A DNA stretch of 64,000 bases from Oceanobacillus_B kapialis (GCF_042685265.1 NZ_JBHUMX010000003.1); one strand, 5' to 3'. Numbered from the stretch's first letter, positions 42,824 through 51,566 are shown. Notes: generated by a model not told the origin, from the sequence alone. Program-made: numbers and translations.

Positions 42824-43165
42824 TTATAGCTTTTTAACAAACTTGGACTTTAACTGCATATCGCCGAGACCTTCAATTTTACAATCGATATCATGGTCTC
42901 CATCAATTAGGCGGATGTTTTTTACCTTTGTCCCTCTTTTTACAATGGAAGATGTGCCTTTTACTTTTAGGTCTTTGATTACGGTAACTGCATCTCCATC
43001 GTTCAATACTGCTCCGTTTGCATCTTTGTACACCTTTATTTCTTCTTGCTGGCCAGCTTCTGCTTCGCCTGTCCACTCATGGGCACATACTGGACAAACA
43101 TAGACATTTCCGTCTTCATATGTATATTCTGATTGGCATTTTGGACAGCTTGGTAATTCGTTCAT
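42824..43165 (-). CDS. yjdM: YjdM/PhnA-family zinc-ribbon protein
   Basis: This 113-aa protein has an N-terminal zinc ribbon (PSCPKCQSEYTYEDGNVYVCPVCAHEW, two CxxC knuckles) and a C-terminal SH3-like domain (LNDGDAVTVIKDLKVKGTSSIVKRGTKVKNIRL, CKIEGLGDMQLKSKFVKK). This is the PhnA/YjdM family, named from E. coli; its role is unclear and not strictly tied to phosphonate use. It starts behind GAGGAGGG. It is not near the phn operon here. Confidence 0.92.
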   Translation of the reverse strand: MNELPSCPKCQSEYTYEDGNVYVCPVCAHEWTGEAEAGQQEEIKVYKDANGAVLNDGDAVTVIKDLKVKGTSSIVKRGTKVKNIRLIDGDHDIDCKIEGLGDMQLKSKFVKKL

Positions 43166-43237
43166 AGGTAAACCCTCCTCTTATATATGTTAGTTTACCA
43201 TATCCATGCAGGAGGTGATCCCTATTTTTGAAGGAAG

Positions 43238-43615
43238 CTAATTCAACACAGTAAGCAAACACAAAACAAACACAACACCTGCAATAGGTGCCATCACATA
43301 ACGCTCTTTCTTACTTCTGGAAGCCAGGTTGACAATGGTGTTAAGACCAAGAAAGATGGTAATGATCCACGTCAGTATAGGTACAGGCAAAAAGTTAAAA
43401 CCGTTTACGGTGTCAGCATGCTTTAGGAAAACTAAGCACATTCCTAGCAAGATTACTGCATTTATGAAACTGACAACGCGTAATTTTTTCGGTAGTACCT
43501 TGTAATACCCTCCTAACGCAAATTCTCCTAATGGCAGACCAAGTGATAGTAATACTTGGAAAACGGCCATTCCTATAAATAACACCGAAACAAGAATTGG
43601 CAGTATGTCCATCAT
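43238..43615 (-). CDS. Four-helix membrane protein, unknown function
   Basis: This 125-aa hydrophobic protein has four predicted membrane segments (about 5-30, 42-62, 72-92, 104-124) and no polar domain. The segment MDILPILVSVLFIGMAVFQVLLSLGLPLGEFALGGYYKVLPKKLR resembles small uncharacterised Bacillus integral membrane proteins. It starts behind AGGGAGTG. No function is suggested by the neighbours. Confidence 0.75.
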   Translation of the reverse strand: MMDILPILVSVLFIGMAVFQVLLSLGLPLGEFALGGYYKVLPKKLRVVSFINAVILLGMCLVFLKHADTVNGFNFLPVPILTWIITIFLGLNTIVNLASRSKKERYVMAPIAGVVFVLCLLTVLN

Positions 43616-43700
43616 TCTTCACTCCCTAATTGTTGCACTAAAAAACAGATGTTCTCTATTATAGATACAGCACATCTGTTGATTAGTTTCATGTTTTTTA

Positions 43701-44717
43701 TTAACTTAAGTTAAAAATCATTACCAAGGCGTAACCGAACACAGCTAAAAAGATTGATCCTACCACACCTGCAGCAAATCCCTTCATACCAAGCTTACGG
43801 AAGGTTTTTACCTCAACATTTAAGCCCAGGCCACCCATTGCCATCGCAATTAAAATGTAAGCAATCGAGACAATACCATTTGCTACAGACTCTGGAACGA
43901 GTCCTAGTGTATTAAATCCACTCATGGCAAGAAATCCTAAAATGAACCACGGGAAAATAGACAGGCTCGGTTTATTACCTGCTGCTTTTTCACTATCCCT
44001 CTGAAACAAATAGCCAATTAAGAAGGCAACAGGTACGAGTAACGCAACGCGAGTCAGTTTTACAATGACCGCCATATCAACTGCCGCTTCCCCTCCAGCC
44101 CCGGCTGCCGCAACAACGTGGGCAACTTCATGCAGGGTGCCCCCTGCGAATATGCCATAGCCTGTTGCTGATAATGGTAACAATCCGTAAATAACACTAT
44201 AAATTAACGTAAATGTCGTACCAAGCAATGCGACAATACCAGCACTGACAGCCGTTTCTGTCTCCTTTGCTTTGATGATGGGTGCGATTGCCACAACAGC
44301 TGCTGCCCCGCAAATCGCTGTTCCACACGCTGTAAGGATGCTAAGGTTTCGATCCACCCCAAACCAGCGTGCTATTAAATAGACAAGCACTAAAGCAAAC
44401 ACAAGATTGAGGAAAGCAATTAGAAAAACATTCATACCTGCATGATAAATATCAGCCAGATTCAAGCGCATACCAAGCAGAATAATCCCTAGGCGCAACA
44501 GCTTTTTATTCGAAAAAGTAACCCCGCTTCGCAAAGCATCAGGCAAGCCAAATGTCGCGCGCCACGCCATACCGAGAATAATGGCTATCACAAGTTGCCC
44601 CATGATTGCTAAGAAAGGTAGTTTTGCCAAGAGGCCTGCCAACAAGGCAAGTAGCAATGTAAGCCCCATTCCGATAATAAATCCATTTCGATTGTTTCCT
44701 TGTACAGTTTCTCCCAT
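43701..44717 (-). CDS. YeiH-family putative sulfur-anion exporter (UPF0324)
   Basis: This 338-aa protein has about ten membrane helices. Family motifs KKLLRLGIILLGMRLNLADI, LTACGTAICGAAAVVAIAPIIKAKETETAVSAGIVALLGT and GTLHEVAHVVAAAG are intact. YeiH proteins are annotated as putative sulfate exporters. I favour ATG 44717 because the GTG at 44726 abuts the AAAGGA site. It is divergent from a LysR-type gene, which probably regulates it. Confidence 0.88.
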   Translation of the reverse strand: MGETVQGNNRNGFIIGMGLTLLLALLAGLLAKLPFLAIMGQLVIAIILGMAWRATFGLPDALRSGVTFSNKKLLRLGIILLGMRLNLADIYHAGMNVFLIAFLNLVFALVLVYLIARWFGVDRNLSILTACGTAICGAAAVVAIAPIIKAKETETAVSAGIVALLGTTFTLIYSVIYGLLPLSATGYGIFAGGTLHEVAHVVAAAGAGGEAAVDMAVIVKLTRVALLVPVAFLIGYLFQRDSEKAAGNKPSLSIFPWFILGFLAMSGFNTLGLVPESVANGIVSIAYILIAMAMGGLGLNVEVKTFRKLGMKGFAAGVVGSIFLAVFGYALVMIFNLS

Positions 44718-44831
44718 TCCAAACACGTCCTTTATCTCTCTCTTCTTCCACTTTACCGAAAGCGCTTCTATTAGTGAAATACATATAATTTATTGTTATG
44801 ATTAGAGATACTAATAATAAGGAGTGTTAGC

Positions 44832-45746
44832 ATGTACTACGATGCGCTTAAAACCTTTATTACATTGGCGGATGTGGGGAATTTCACAAGAACCTCCGAA
44901 GCCTTGCATATCTCCCAGCCCAGTGTCAGTTTACATATTAAAAATTTGGAAAAGGAATTTCAGACAGAGCTTTTCGTACGTTCACCAAAATCTGTGCAAA
45001 TTACGCCAACCGGAAAAATACTCTATGATCGCGCCAAGCAGATCATTGCCATGTATGAGCAAACCCAGGAAGATATTGCAGCCCATCATCAATCTATTCA
45101 AGGTCAGCTTAAAATTGGGGCGAGTTTTTCTATTGGGGAATATATTTTGCCTGTATTTCTTCAACAGTTACAAAGGGATTTCCCTGCACTAGAATTAGAA
45201 GTAGTAATTGGGAATACGGAAGAGATTGTCGAACAGGTACGGCTTTTTCAAGTGGATGTAGGCTTGATTGAAGGGCAAAGCAATGATAAGGAGCTTTCTG
45301 TTCATCCGTTTATGAAAGATGAGCTATCTATCATTTGCTCGACTGATCATGAGCTTGCTGGAAAATCCCCGATCTCAATAAATGAATTACATGGACAAAC
45401 ATGGATTACAAGGGAGGATGGGTCAGGCACAAGGGAGTATTTAAACCATGTGATCCGTAGTAATGGGCTTACCGTGAAATCTATGCTTACCATTAGTAGC
45501 AATCAAGGAATTAAGGAGAGTGTGATGAGAGGAATGGGGTTGTCCCTTTTGTCTCGTAGTGTTATTTCCCGGGAAAAGGAGCACGGTTCGCTCGTTGCGC
45601 TAGAAGTAGACGATGTTCACTTTACGAGAACCCTTTCCTACATTTATTCTCCTGTTATGCGAAGTAAAAAAAGTGTAGAAACGTTTATCGGTGTAGTAGA
45701 AGGGAAAAGTTTGACAGAGCAAACAGCCACAGAAAAGGAGTCCTAA
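44832..45746 (+). CDS. LysR-family regulator (CysL/YeiE-like)
   Basis: This 304-aa protein has an N-terminal winged helix (MYYDALKTFITLADVGNFTRTSEALHISQPSVSLHIKNLEKEFQTELFVRSPKSVQITPTGKIL) and a periplasmic-binding-like effector domain (ASFSIGEYILPVFLQQLQRDFP; GLIEGQ; ITREDGSGTREYLN). The GSGTR motif is typical of the CysL/YeiE group that senses sulfur or nitrogen oxyanions. It is divergent from the YeiH exporter and followed 1 bp later by a DoxX-like gene. Confidence 0.9.
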   Translation: MYYDALKTFITLADVGNFTRTSEALHISQPSVSLHIKNLEKEFQTELFVRSPKSVQITPTGKILYDRAKQIIAMYEQTQEDIAAHHQSIQGQLKIGASFSIGEYILPVFLQQLQRDFPALELEVVIGNTEEIVEQVRLFQVDVGLIEGQSNDKELSVHPFMKDELSIICSTDHELAGKSPISINELHGQTWITREDGSGTREYLNHVIRSNGLTVKSMLTISSNQGIKESVMRGMGLSLLSRSVISREKEHGSLVALEVDDVHFTRTLSYIYSPVMRSKKSVETFIGVVEGKSLTEQTATEKES

Positions 45747-45747
45747 T

Positions 45748-46104
45748 ATGAAAAAGATAGCTTTATATGTATTTGCCATCCTCTTTCTTTTAGCCGGAGT
45801 AACCCACTTTGTATTGGAGCCGTTTTTCACGCGTGCAATGCCTGATTGGGTTCCGTTTCGTCCAGTTATCGTTTATATTTCTGGAATTATGGAAATCGTT
45901 CTAGCAATTGGTCTAATGAGGAAACGGACCCGCAGGAAAGCCGGGGTACTTATTGCCATATTCCTCGTGTTAATCTTCCCTGTTAACATTTACATGGCAT
46001 TGGTACCTGAACAGTACAGCGTCCCTGCCTATGCCTTATGGTTACGCCTGCCACTGCAATTTGTTTTGATCTGGTGGGTGCTAAAGGTGAGGAAAATTGA
46101 CTAA
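45748..46104 (+). CDS. DoxX-like membrane protein
   Basis: This 118-aa protein has four membrane helices with the DoxX-like pattern ILFLLAGVTHFVLEPFFTRAMPDWVPFRPVIVYISGIMEIVLAIGLM, then VLIAIFLVLIFPVNIYMAL and LPLQFVLIWWVLKV. It starts 1 bp after the LysR gene behind AAGGAG, so the two are in one transcript. DoxX-like proteins are often linked to redox or stress responses; the activity is unknown. Confidence 0.82.
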   Translation: MKKIALYVFAILFLLAGVTHFVLEPFFTRAMPDWVPFRPVIVYISGIMEIVLAIGLMRKRTRRKAGVLIAIFLVLIFPVNIYMALVPEQYSVPAYALWLRLPLQFVLIWWVLKVRKID

Positions 46105-46188
46105 ATCATCTTGAACTTCTAAACCCCACCTATCTGAATATTATGTTAACATTGTATTTAGGATAATAAAGGAATAGGAGTTGATAGT

Positions 46189-46434
46189 TTGGAAGAAGAA
46201 AGTAAGGAAAGAGACGGCAAAGTTTTATTGCTAACATTATCTTGGATTGCTGCATTTATGCCTTATTTATTCAGTCCTATTGCATTCGGACCTTTCGCAT
46301 TCTTTCTTGGCCTCCTTGTGAGAAAAGGTTATAAATTAGAAAAGCAAAGCAATATCATTATGGTGTTGGCAGTAGTTAATACGATTGGCGGAATGATCTT
46401 TACACATTGGGTTATTCAAAACTTCGGTGTCTAG
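46189..46434 (+). CDS. Small membrane protein, unknown function
   Basis: This 81-aa protein has an acidic/basic N-terminus (MEEESKERDGK) and two or three hydrophobic segments (LLLTLSWIAAFMPYLFSPIAFGPFAFFLGLLV; IIMVLAVVNTIGGMIFTHWVI). It starts at TTG with AGGAG upstream. No family is recognised. Confidence 0.65.
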   Translation: MEEESKERDGKVLLLTLSWIAAFMPYLFSPIAFGPFAFFLGLLVRKGYKLEKQSNIIMVLAVVNTIGGMIFTHWVIQNFGV

Positions 46435-46481
46435 TAATTTATTTTTTTTTAGATAGGTAGACAACCCCCGCCTATCGTAAT

Positions 46482-47318
46482 ATGCGTTTAACGAGAAGAA
46501 ATAAGGACGTGATTACTTTGCTGGAAAAAGAGCTGCAGTCCGATTGTGAAAATTGCTTCGGCCTTTGTTGCACCGCATTACCCTTTGCCAAATCGGCTGA
46601 TTTCCCGTTTAATAAACAAGCTGGTACTCCTTGCCCGAATTTACAGGAGGACTTCAAGTGCGGAATTCATCAGCATTTACGTGAAAAAGGGTTTAAGGGA
46701 TGCGGTGTTTTTGAATGCTTTGGGGCAGGGCAAAAGGTTTCCCAGGAGACTTACGGTGACATCAGCTGGCGAGAAAATTCCTCTATTGCCGAGGAGATGT
46801 TTGAGGTCTTTCCTGTTATGCAACAACTACACGAGATCCTCTATTATTTGGTTCAAGCGTTGGAAAACAAAGCCGTTAAACCGCTTCACGGGGCGTTACA
46901 GCGCATGCTTGATAAAACGGATGCCCTTACCAAACTGGCACCACAAGATTTACTTGAACTATTTGTTGCAGATCACCGGACAAAGGTAAACACCTTGCTG
47001 CTCCAGGTTAGTGAGATGGTGCGGGCTCAATCCCCCATTAAACCTAATCAAAAAGTGAAACATGATCTGGTGGGAGCAAAGTTAAAAGGCGCCGATTTAC
47101 GAGGTGCGAACTTAAGGGGCACTTTACTGCTAGCTGCAGACTTACGAAAAGCGGATTTGCGCTGGGTGGATTTTATCGGTGCAGACATGCGGGATGCTGA
47201 CATTCGAGGTGCAAATTTACATAACAGTATTTTTCTTACGCAGGCACAAGTAAATGCCGCAAATGGGGATGAATTTACGAAGTTACCAGCGGGGTTGAAG
47301 GGGCCGGGACATTGGTAG
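46482..47318 (+). CDS. YkgJ-like cysteine cluster plus pentapeptide-repeat protein
   Basis: This protein of up to 278 aa begins with a cysteine-rich YkgJ-like metal-binding region (CENCFGLCC, then CPNLQEDFKCGIHQHL and GCGVFECFG). It has a helical middle and a short right-handed pentapeptide-repeat helix (LKGADLRGANLRGTLLLAADLRKADLRWVDFIGADMRDADIRGANL, about 205-252). The start is uncertain: ATG 46482 has no clear ribosome site, while GTG 46511 and TTG 46520 follow AAGGA. Pentapeptide helices can mimic DNA; the role here is unknown. Confidence 0.8.
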   Translation: MRLTRRNKDVITLLEKELQSDCENCFGLCCTALPFAKSADFPFNKQAGTPCPNLQEDFKCGIHQHLREKGFKGCGVFECFGAGQKVSQETYGDISWRENSSIAEEMFEVFPVMQQLHEILYYLVQALENKAVKPLHGALQRMLDKTDALTKLAPQDLLELFVADHRTKVNTLLLQVSEMVRAQSPIKPNQKVKHDLVGAKLKGADLRGANLRGTLLLAADLRKADLRWVDFIGADMRDADIRGANLHNSIFLTQAQVNAANGDEFTKLPAGLKGPGHW

Positions 47319-47335
47319 GTAGTATTTGAAAGAGT

Positions 47336-47368
47336 AAAAGCAGGGATGCAACCCTGCTTTTTTTTAAT
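47336..47368. terminator. Terminator after the pentapeptide-repeat gene
   Basis: AAAGCAGGG-ATGCA-ACCCTGCTTT has a 9-bp stem and a following T8 run. It just overlaps the stop of the convergent dehydrogenase gene. Confidence 0.88.
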
Positions 47369-48326
47369 ATCCTTTATCAAAATCAACTAGGTTCTTAGAT
47401 GGCTTTTCTCCTTCAATGTAGTCCTTGAGATTCGGGATAAAGATGTCTTGGATAACACGCTCTGTATAATGCTCTGTCGCCCCAGCCGTATGTGGTGTAA
47501 CAATCACGTTTTCCATTTCCCATAAAGGGCTGTCTTCCGGTAATGGCTCTGTCGCGAAAACATCCAGGCCCGCTCCAGCAATCTCACCAGATTGAAGTGC
47601 CTCTACTAACTCCTCCTCTTTCACAATCGGTCCTCTACCAATATTAATTAAGACGGAGCTGTTTTTCATTTGGGAAAATTGCTCTGCACCAAATAAATTC
47701 TCTGTTTCATCCGTCAGTGGCAATGTAATGACGACAAAATCACATTGGGGCAGCACGTCTGCTAACTGATCAGGTGTATACATTTCATCCACGTAATCCG
47801 CATCTTTCCCAGAATGACGCACACCGAGGACTTTCATACCAAACGCCTTGGCGATTTTCGCTGTTTCCAACCCAATTGCCCCCACACCGAGTACGCCAAT
47901 TGTTTTCTCATGGATTTCTAATTTTAAGTCGGCATTTTCCCATTGTTTTTGCTGCTGCTGACGAACATAGGCATGAATTTTCCGTGTTAGACCAAGCATA
48001 AGCGCGAAAATTGTTTCGGAAATTGGATAGGCATGCACGCCATTCGCACTTGTGATCGAAACGCCCTTGTCCTTTAATGCTTCAAGTGGCAGGTTGTTAA
48101 CACCCGCACTCCAAGTCTGGATCCATTTAAGTTGGTCGTTATGCTCTAGGACTGTTTGCTCAATCGCCTTTTTCCAATGAAGGATGATTTCCGCATCTTT
48201 TAAATCCTGTTGCAATTGATCTGGATCTTTCCCAGATACAATTTCCCAGTCAGAGGCTACTTCTTTTATTTGTTCCATAAATTGTTGATCAAGACCTAAA
48301 TTAACCACCATTTTTCGCTTTGACAA
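47364..48326 (-). CDS. D-2-hydroxyacid dehydrogenase
   Basis: This 320-aa NAD(P)-dependent dehydrogenase of the GhrA/SerA-like family has Rossmann motif GVLGVGAIGLETAK (about 139), the catalytic Arg in NIGRGPIVKEEELVEAL, Glu in LDVFATEPLP, and His in VIVTPHTAG. It likely reduces glyoxylate, hydroxypyruvate or a related 2-oxoacid. I chose TTG 48326, with GGAGAGG upstream; an ATG nine codons earlier precedes that site. Confidence 0.87.
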   Translation of the reverse strand: MSKRKMVVNLGLDQQFMEQIKEVASDWEIVSGKDPDQLQQDLKDAEIILHWKKAIEQTVLEHNDQLKWIQTWSAGVNNLPLEALKDKGVSITSANGVHAYPISETIFALMLGLTRKIHAYVRQQQQKQWENADLKLEIHEKTIGVLGVGAIGLETAKIAKAFGMKVLGVRHSGKDADYVDEMYTPDQLADVLPQCDFVVITLPLTDETENLFGAEQFSQMKNSSVLINIGRGPIVKEEELVEALQSGEIAGAGLDVFATEPLPEDSPLWEMENVIVTPHTAGATEHYTERVIQDIFIPNLKDYIEGEKPSKNLVDFDKGY

Positions 48327-48403
48327 TACGACCCTCTCCTCTACATCTTTCATTTTCTATCTTATTCTTATACCCTGTTAGCGTAGAAGTTTCACATGAT
48401 GAG

Positions 48404-48784
48404 TTAGGGGTGTATATCCTGTAGAATTCCTTCTTCCAGGCTAGGCTCTTGCTTAATTGTTTCTATTGGAAAAATAAAGGTCCATGGCATACTGCTTTTC
48501 GCATCCAGCTTAAGGTTTGGAAAGGAAAAAGTATGACTAGCAATTAACTCCCCGTCCTCGGAATATCTTAATGGCATGTCTGTAAAATGCATTGTTTCCT
48601 CGGAAAAATTTTGAACAATCACCGTTATGAGCAATTCTCCACGATAATTACGTGCTTGCCAAAAAGGGATATATTTCATTGGGGTAGCTTGTTCATTAGC
48701 CTGCTCAAACGCGACCTCAACTTTTTTCCTGTCGCCAGGGGAAATGGTTTTATCCCATGCCTGTTCCCAAACTAATCGTTGCAT
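48404..48784 (-). CDS. SLAP-domain protein
   Basis: This 126-aa protein fits the SLAP domain (TIGR04398), a small beta-sandwich found in Bacillaceae with an accessory Sec/S-layer system: ISPGDRKKVEVAF, IPFWQARNYRGELLITVIVQNFSEETMHFTDMPL, and PWTFIFP near the end. No signal peptide is present. It starts behind a GGAAAGGAATGAGAG stretch. A degenerate 20-21-bp array lies between it and the upstream LprI-like gene on the same strand. Confidence 0.8.
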   Translation of the reverse strand: MQRLVWEQAWDKTISPGDRKKVEVAFEQANEQATPMKYIPFWQARNYRGELLITVIVQNFSEETMHFTDMPLRYSEDGELIASHTFSFPNLKLDAKSSMPWTFIFPIETIKQEPSLEEGILQDIHP

Positions 48785-48849
48785 GCTCTCATTCCTTTCC
48801 TTCTTGCTGGGTTGTAGTGATTGATTGGTGCTCTTCCGTTACTTTTGAT

Positions 48850-48958
48850 GGCGCGAGTTTATGTTGCTGGGGCGCGACTTTGAGTTGTTGGTGCGCCTCT
48901 TTCTCTGCTGACGCGCTACTTTTCTCTGTACCGCCCCACTTCTCTCTACCAACGCGCT
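48850..48958. repeat. Degenerate 20-21-bp tandem array
   Basis: About five units beginning GGCGCG, TGCGCC, CGCGCT or GCCCCA follow at 20-21 bp spacing (48850, 48871, 48892, 48912, 48933). Units are diverged and two are 20 bp. It directly follows the stop of the LprI-like gene. A 57-codon open frame runs through it on the minus strand, from GTG next to that stop to just before the SLAP gene. Confidence 0.55.
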
Positions 48959-48961
48959 CCA

Positions 48962-49582
48962 CTAGCTCATATAATCTGTAATCAACTCATAAGCCCTTTC
49001 TTTTGTTAACTGTGCTTGTGAACTTATGTACTGCATGGATTCCATGGATCCACCTTCGTATTTTGCGGCTTCTTCTGCTGCTTTTGCGTCACGTGTTTGA
49101 ACCCATGCCCGTTGTTCTTCTCTTAGGCTTTCCATCTCATCTTTAGACAATTGCTTTTCTAACTCTGCGTATACCTCATTAAGTGCATCGTCCCACATGT
49201 TAAAGCTCTTCCCTGCAAACTCAGTTAACTCTCGTTGTGTGGAACCCAGTTCTTTTTCTTCTGCTGCTAATTGCTCTTCTAATTCAACGAGCTTGTTTCG
49301 ATAGGCCGTTTTCATATCGGGAGTAGACTGGTCAGATTCATCGTCCTGAGCTGTTTCTGTTTCCTCTTGCTGTTCACCTTCTCCGCCAGAGGTAGATTCA
49401 TTCTTTTCAGGGTTAGATTCTTCGGCATTGCCCGCTTCTTCATGAGCCCCTTCTGTTTCATCGCTAGTAGTGTCCGTTTCTTCTACACCGCTTTCTGTGT
49501 CATCTGCTGCATTCTCATCATTTTCGTTTCCACAAGCTGCTAATAACAGGATAAGAAAACCTGCTATCACTATTTTTTTCAT
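48962..49582 (-). CDS. Lipoprotein with LprI-like (DUF1311) domain
   Basis: This 206-aa protein has a lipoprotein signal (ILLLAAC, Cys17), a long acidic Glu/Asp/Thr-rich linker (about 20-90) and a C-terminal DUF1311/LprI domain: LVELEEQLAAEEKELGSTQRELTEFAGKSFNMWDDALNEVYAELEKQLSKDEMESLREEQRAWVQTRDAKA. LprI-like domains inhibit lysozyme in some bacteria. Anchored outside the membrane with a flexible stalk, it may guard the wall; this is inferred. Confidence 0.85.
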   Translation of the reverse strand: MKKIVIAGFLILLLAACGNENDENAADDTESGVEETDTTSDETEGAHEEAGNAEESNPEKNESTSGGEGEQQEETETAQDDESDQSTPDMKTAYRNKLVELEEQLAAEEKELGSTQRELTEFAGKSFNMWDDALNEVYAELEKQLSKDEMESLREEQRAWVQTRDAKAAEEAAKYEGGSMESMQYISSQAQLTKERAYELITDYMS

Positions 49583-49721
49583 TTTATGCTCATCTCTTTC
49601 TTTTTTTTTTGTCTCCTTCTAGTATCCCACTATACGTCTGGCTTGTCATTTGAAAAACTTCATTTTAGTTGGCGAATATTCTATCTAAAAACACCAATGA
49701 TAAGAAAGGGAGGTGGTCTGA

Positions 49722-49862
49722 ATGGGAAAAGATCGTCAGGAAAAGAAACTGAAGGCAAGTCACCGTGTGGAGTCTGATCGCGATACAGGACTACGCTACC
49801 CCGGAACAGCTAAAATGTCTAGCCCAGAAGAAGCAAGAAGGTTAAATGATGGTCATAAATAG
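49722..49862 (+). CDS. 46-aa hydrophilic micro-protein, paralogue A
   Basis: This small protein starts MGKDRQEKKLKASH and ends in GTAKMSSPEEARRLNDGHK. The N-terminal MxKxxQEKK and the KxSSPEEA motif recur in the micro-protein at 51308-51451. It has a strong AAAGGGAGGTGG site 6-7 nt before ATG. Composition is highly charged and probably disordered, as in minor spore or stress proteins. The family is unnamed to me. Confidence 0.7.
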   Translation: MGKDRQEKKLKASHRVESDRDTGLRYPGTAKMSSPEEARRLNDGHK

Positions 49863-49962
49863 TAGGTGAAAGAGGGCCTCTCTCCACTGGGAGGTTCCTA
49901 CCCTCTATTCCATGAATAGCTTTTTCATTTTTACAAAACCTAAGAAAAAGAGGAGGGTTTAG

Positions 49963-50397
49963 ATGAATCATCATATTAAATCAATTGCGATTAAAGCTGT
50001 TGCCACACTGGTTCTATTGTATATCGTCTTAGGGCTTGTCTATGAAATGCCTTTTGGTGACATTCTATTTATTACGTTAACACTTGGAATTCTTTCGTAC
50101 TTAATTGGAGATCTATTTATACTTCCGCGCACCAATAATACAGTTGCAACCCTTTCTGATTTTGGGTTAGCCTTTGCCCTTATTTTTATGATGAGTGAGG
50201 GACTTGAACCAGGAGGTGGATGGTTGACTCCTGCTCTTATTTCCACATTTGGTATCGCGGCGTGTGAAGCCTTCTTCCACAAATATATGGCAAGGCAATT
50301 TAAAAAGGACCACACTACCTCAAATGCTACTCGGAGAATGAACCTTGGTACAGAAGCCTCTGAAGAGCTCACCCTCGAGGATAATCAGGATAAATAA
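49963..50397 (+). CDS. yndM: YndM-like DUF2512 membrane protein
   Basis: This 144-aa protein has four membrane segments in the first 110 residues (VATLVLLYIVLGLVY; ILFITLTLGILSYLIGDLFILPRTNNTVATLSDFGLAFALIFMMSEGL) and a polar tail. The pattern LGDLFILPRxxN..ATxxDxGLA is that of the DUF2512/YndM family. It starts behind GAGGAGGG and is followed 23 bp later by the Mn catalase gene. Function unknown. Confidence 0.85.
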   Translation: MNHHIKSIAIKAVATLVLLYIVLGLVYEMPFGDILFITLTLGILSYLIGDLFILPRTNNTVATLSDFGLAFALIFMMSEGLEPGGGWLTPALISTFGIAACEAFFHKYMARQFKKDHTTSNATRRMNLGTEASEELTLEDNQDK

Positions 50398-50420
50398 AAA
50401 ACAAATGGAGGAATTTCCCG

Positions 50421-51290
50421 ATGTTCAAGCACATAAAAGAACTACAATATAATGCTAAACCAAGCCAGCCAGACCCGGTCTATGCGAAGAAGCTTCAAGA
50501 GATTCTTGGAGGACAGTTTGGAGAAATAACAGTCATGATGCAATACCTTTTTCAAGGGTGGAACTGCCGAGCAGATCAAAAGTATAAGGATATGATACTG
50601 GACATCGGTACAGAAGAAATTGCGCACGTTGAAATGATTGCGACCATGATTGCACAATTGTTAGATGGTGCACCTGCACGAGAACAGGAGGAGGCCGCTA
50701 AAAACCCTGCTGTTGAAGCTGTATTAGGTGGCATGAATCCACAGCATGTTATCGTTTCTGGGCTAGGCGCTACGCCAACTGATAGTGTGGGGTATCCATG
50801 GAATTCTCGATATACAGTAGCAAGCGGAAACTTACTGGCAGATTTTCGGGCAAATTTAAACGCAGAGTCTCAAGGTCGTTTGCAGGTTGTTCGTTTATAC
50901 GAATCTACTACAGATCCAGGGGTACGTGATATGCTTTCATTCCTAATTGCACGAGACACCATGCATCAAAACCAATGGATGGCGGCTATTGAAGAGCTGG
51001 AACAAACTCAGAAAGCGATCGTACCAAGCACCTTCCCGCAAAAGCTAGAAAAACAAGAGGTTTCCTACTCCTTCATGAATTTCTCCCAAGGGGAGGAAAG
51101 TGCACAGGGTAGATGGGCTAGTGGACAAAGCATGGACAAGCTGAGCAACTTTGAATATGTGGCCAACCCTGAAGCGATGGGGCAAATTCCGCAATTGCAG
51201 CAGGCGCCTGCTTATATTCACAATAGCCCTGACCCAACAAAGCCAGCGCCGCCCAATATGGATGCAGCCAACTACGATCCACAAAAGTAA
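50421..51290 (+). CDS. Manganese catalase
   Basis: This 289-aa di-manganese catalase of the YdbD/CotJC family decomposes hydrogen peroxide. The ferritin-like four-helix core carries ligands in QFGEITVMMQYLFQGW, GTEEIAHVEMIATMI, LNAESQGRLQVVRLYE and LIARDTMHQNQWMAAIEEL. The C-terminal tail is Pro-rich (PAYIHNSPDPTKPAPPNMD). It lies between a DUF2512 gene and a micro-protein gene in what looks like one operon. Manganese supply could come from mntABCD in this window. Confidence 0.95.
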   Translation: MFKHIKELQYNAKPSQPDPVYAKKLQEILGGQFGEITVMMQYLFQGWNCRADQKYKDMILDIGTEEIAHVEMIATMIAQLLDGAPAREQEEAAKNPAVEAVLGGMNPQHVIVSGLGATPTDSVGYPWNSRYTVASGNLLADFRANLNAESQGRLQVVRLYESTTDPGVRDMLSFLIARDTMHQNQWMAAIEELEQTQKAIVPSTFPQKLEKQEVSYSFMNFSQGEESAQGRWASGQSMDKLSNFEYVANPEAMGQIPQLQQAPAYIHNSPDPTKPAPPNMDAANYDPQK

Positions 51291-51307
51291 AGCTAGGAGG
51301 TGTTTTT

Positions 51308-51451
51308 ATGAGTAAAGGTCATCAGGAAAAAAAGAAAGGAAATGCCGGCGAAAAAGCAAGAAACAAAACAGGCATGCAACAAACGGAAACAACGAAATTT
51401 TCTAGTCCCGAGGAAGCCAGCATCCAGACTCAGAATAAGACGAGTAAGTAA
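51308..51451 (+). CDS. 47-aa hydrophilic micro-protein, paralogue B
   Basis: It begins MSKGHQEKKKGNAGEKARNK and contains TTKFSSPEEASIQ, paralogous to the protein at 49722-49862. It has a strong AGGAGGTG site and lies 17 bp after the catalase stop with a terminator right behind, so it is co-transcribed with the catalase. Probably disordered; function unknown. Confidence 0.7.
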   Translation: MSKGHQEKKKGNAGEKARNKTGMQQTETTKFSSPEEASIQTQNKTSK

Positions 51452-51456
51452 TGCAT

Positions 51457-51491
51457 AAAGCGGCCACTTGAATAGTGGGCGCTTTTTCTTA
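51457..51491 (+). terminator. Terminator of the catalase operon
   Basis: AAAGCG.CCACT and AGTGG.CGCTTT pair around TGAAT and are followed by TTCTTAT. Confidence 0.8.
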
Positions 51492-51566
51492 TATGTCATC
51501 AACCCTCCCTTTGCTACATAGTATAGAATGACAACTATGTACAAGCTATTTTTGGAGGGAATCGGA

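Noticed and set aside
42824..43165. Linking the PhnA/YjdM protein to the phn transporter as a phosphonate pathway
   Set aside because: They are 22 kb apart, and the PhnA name is historical; the family is not required for phosphonate breakdown.
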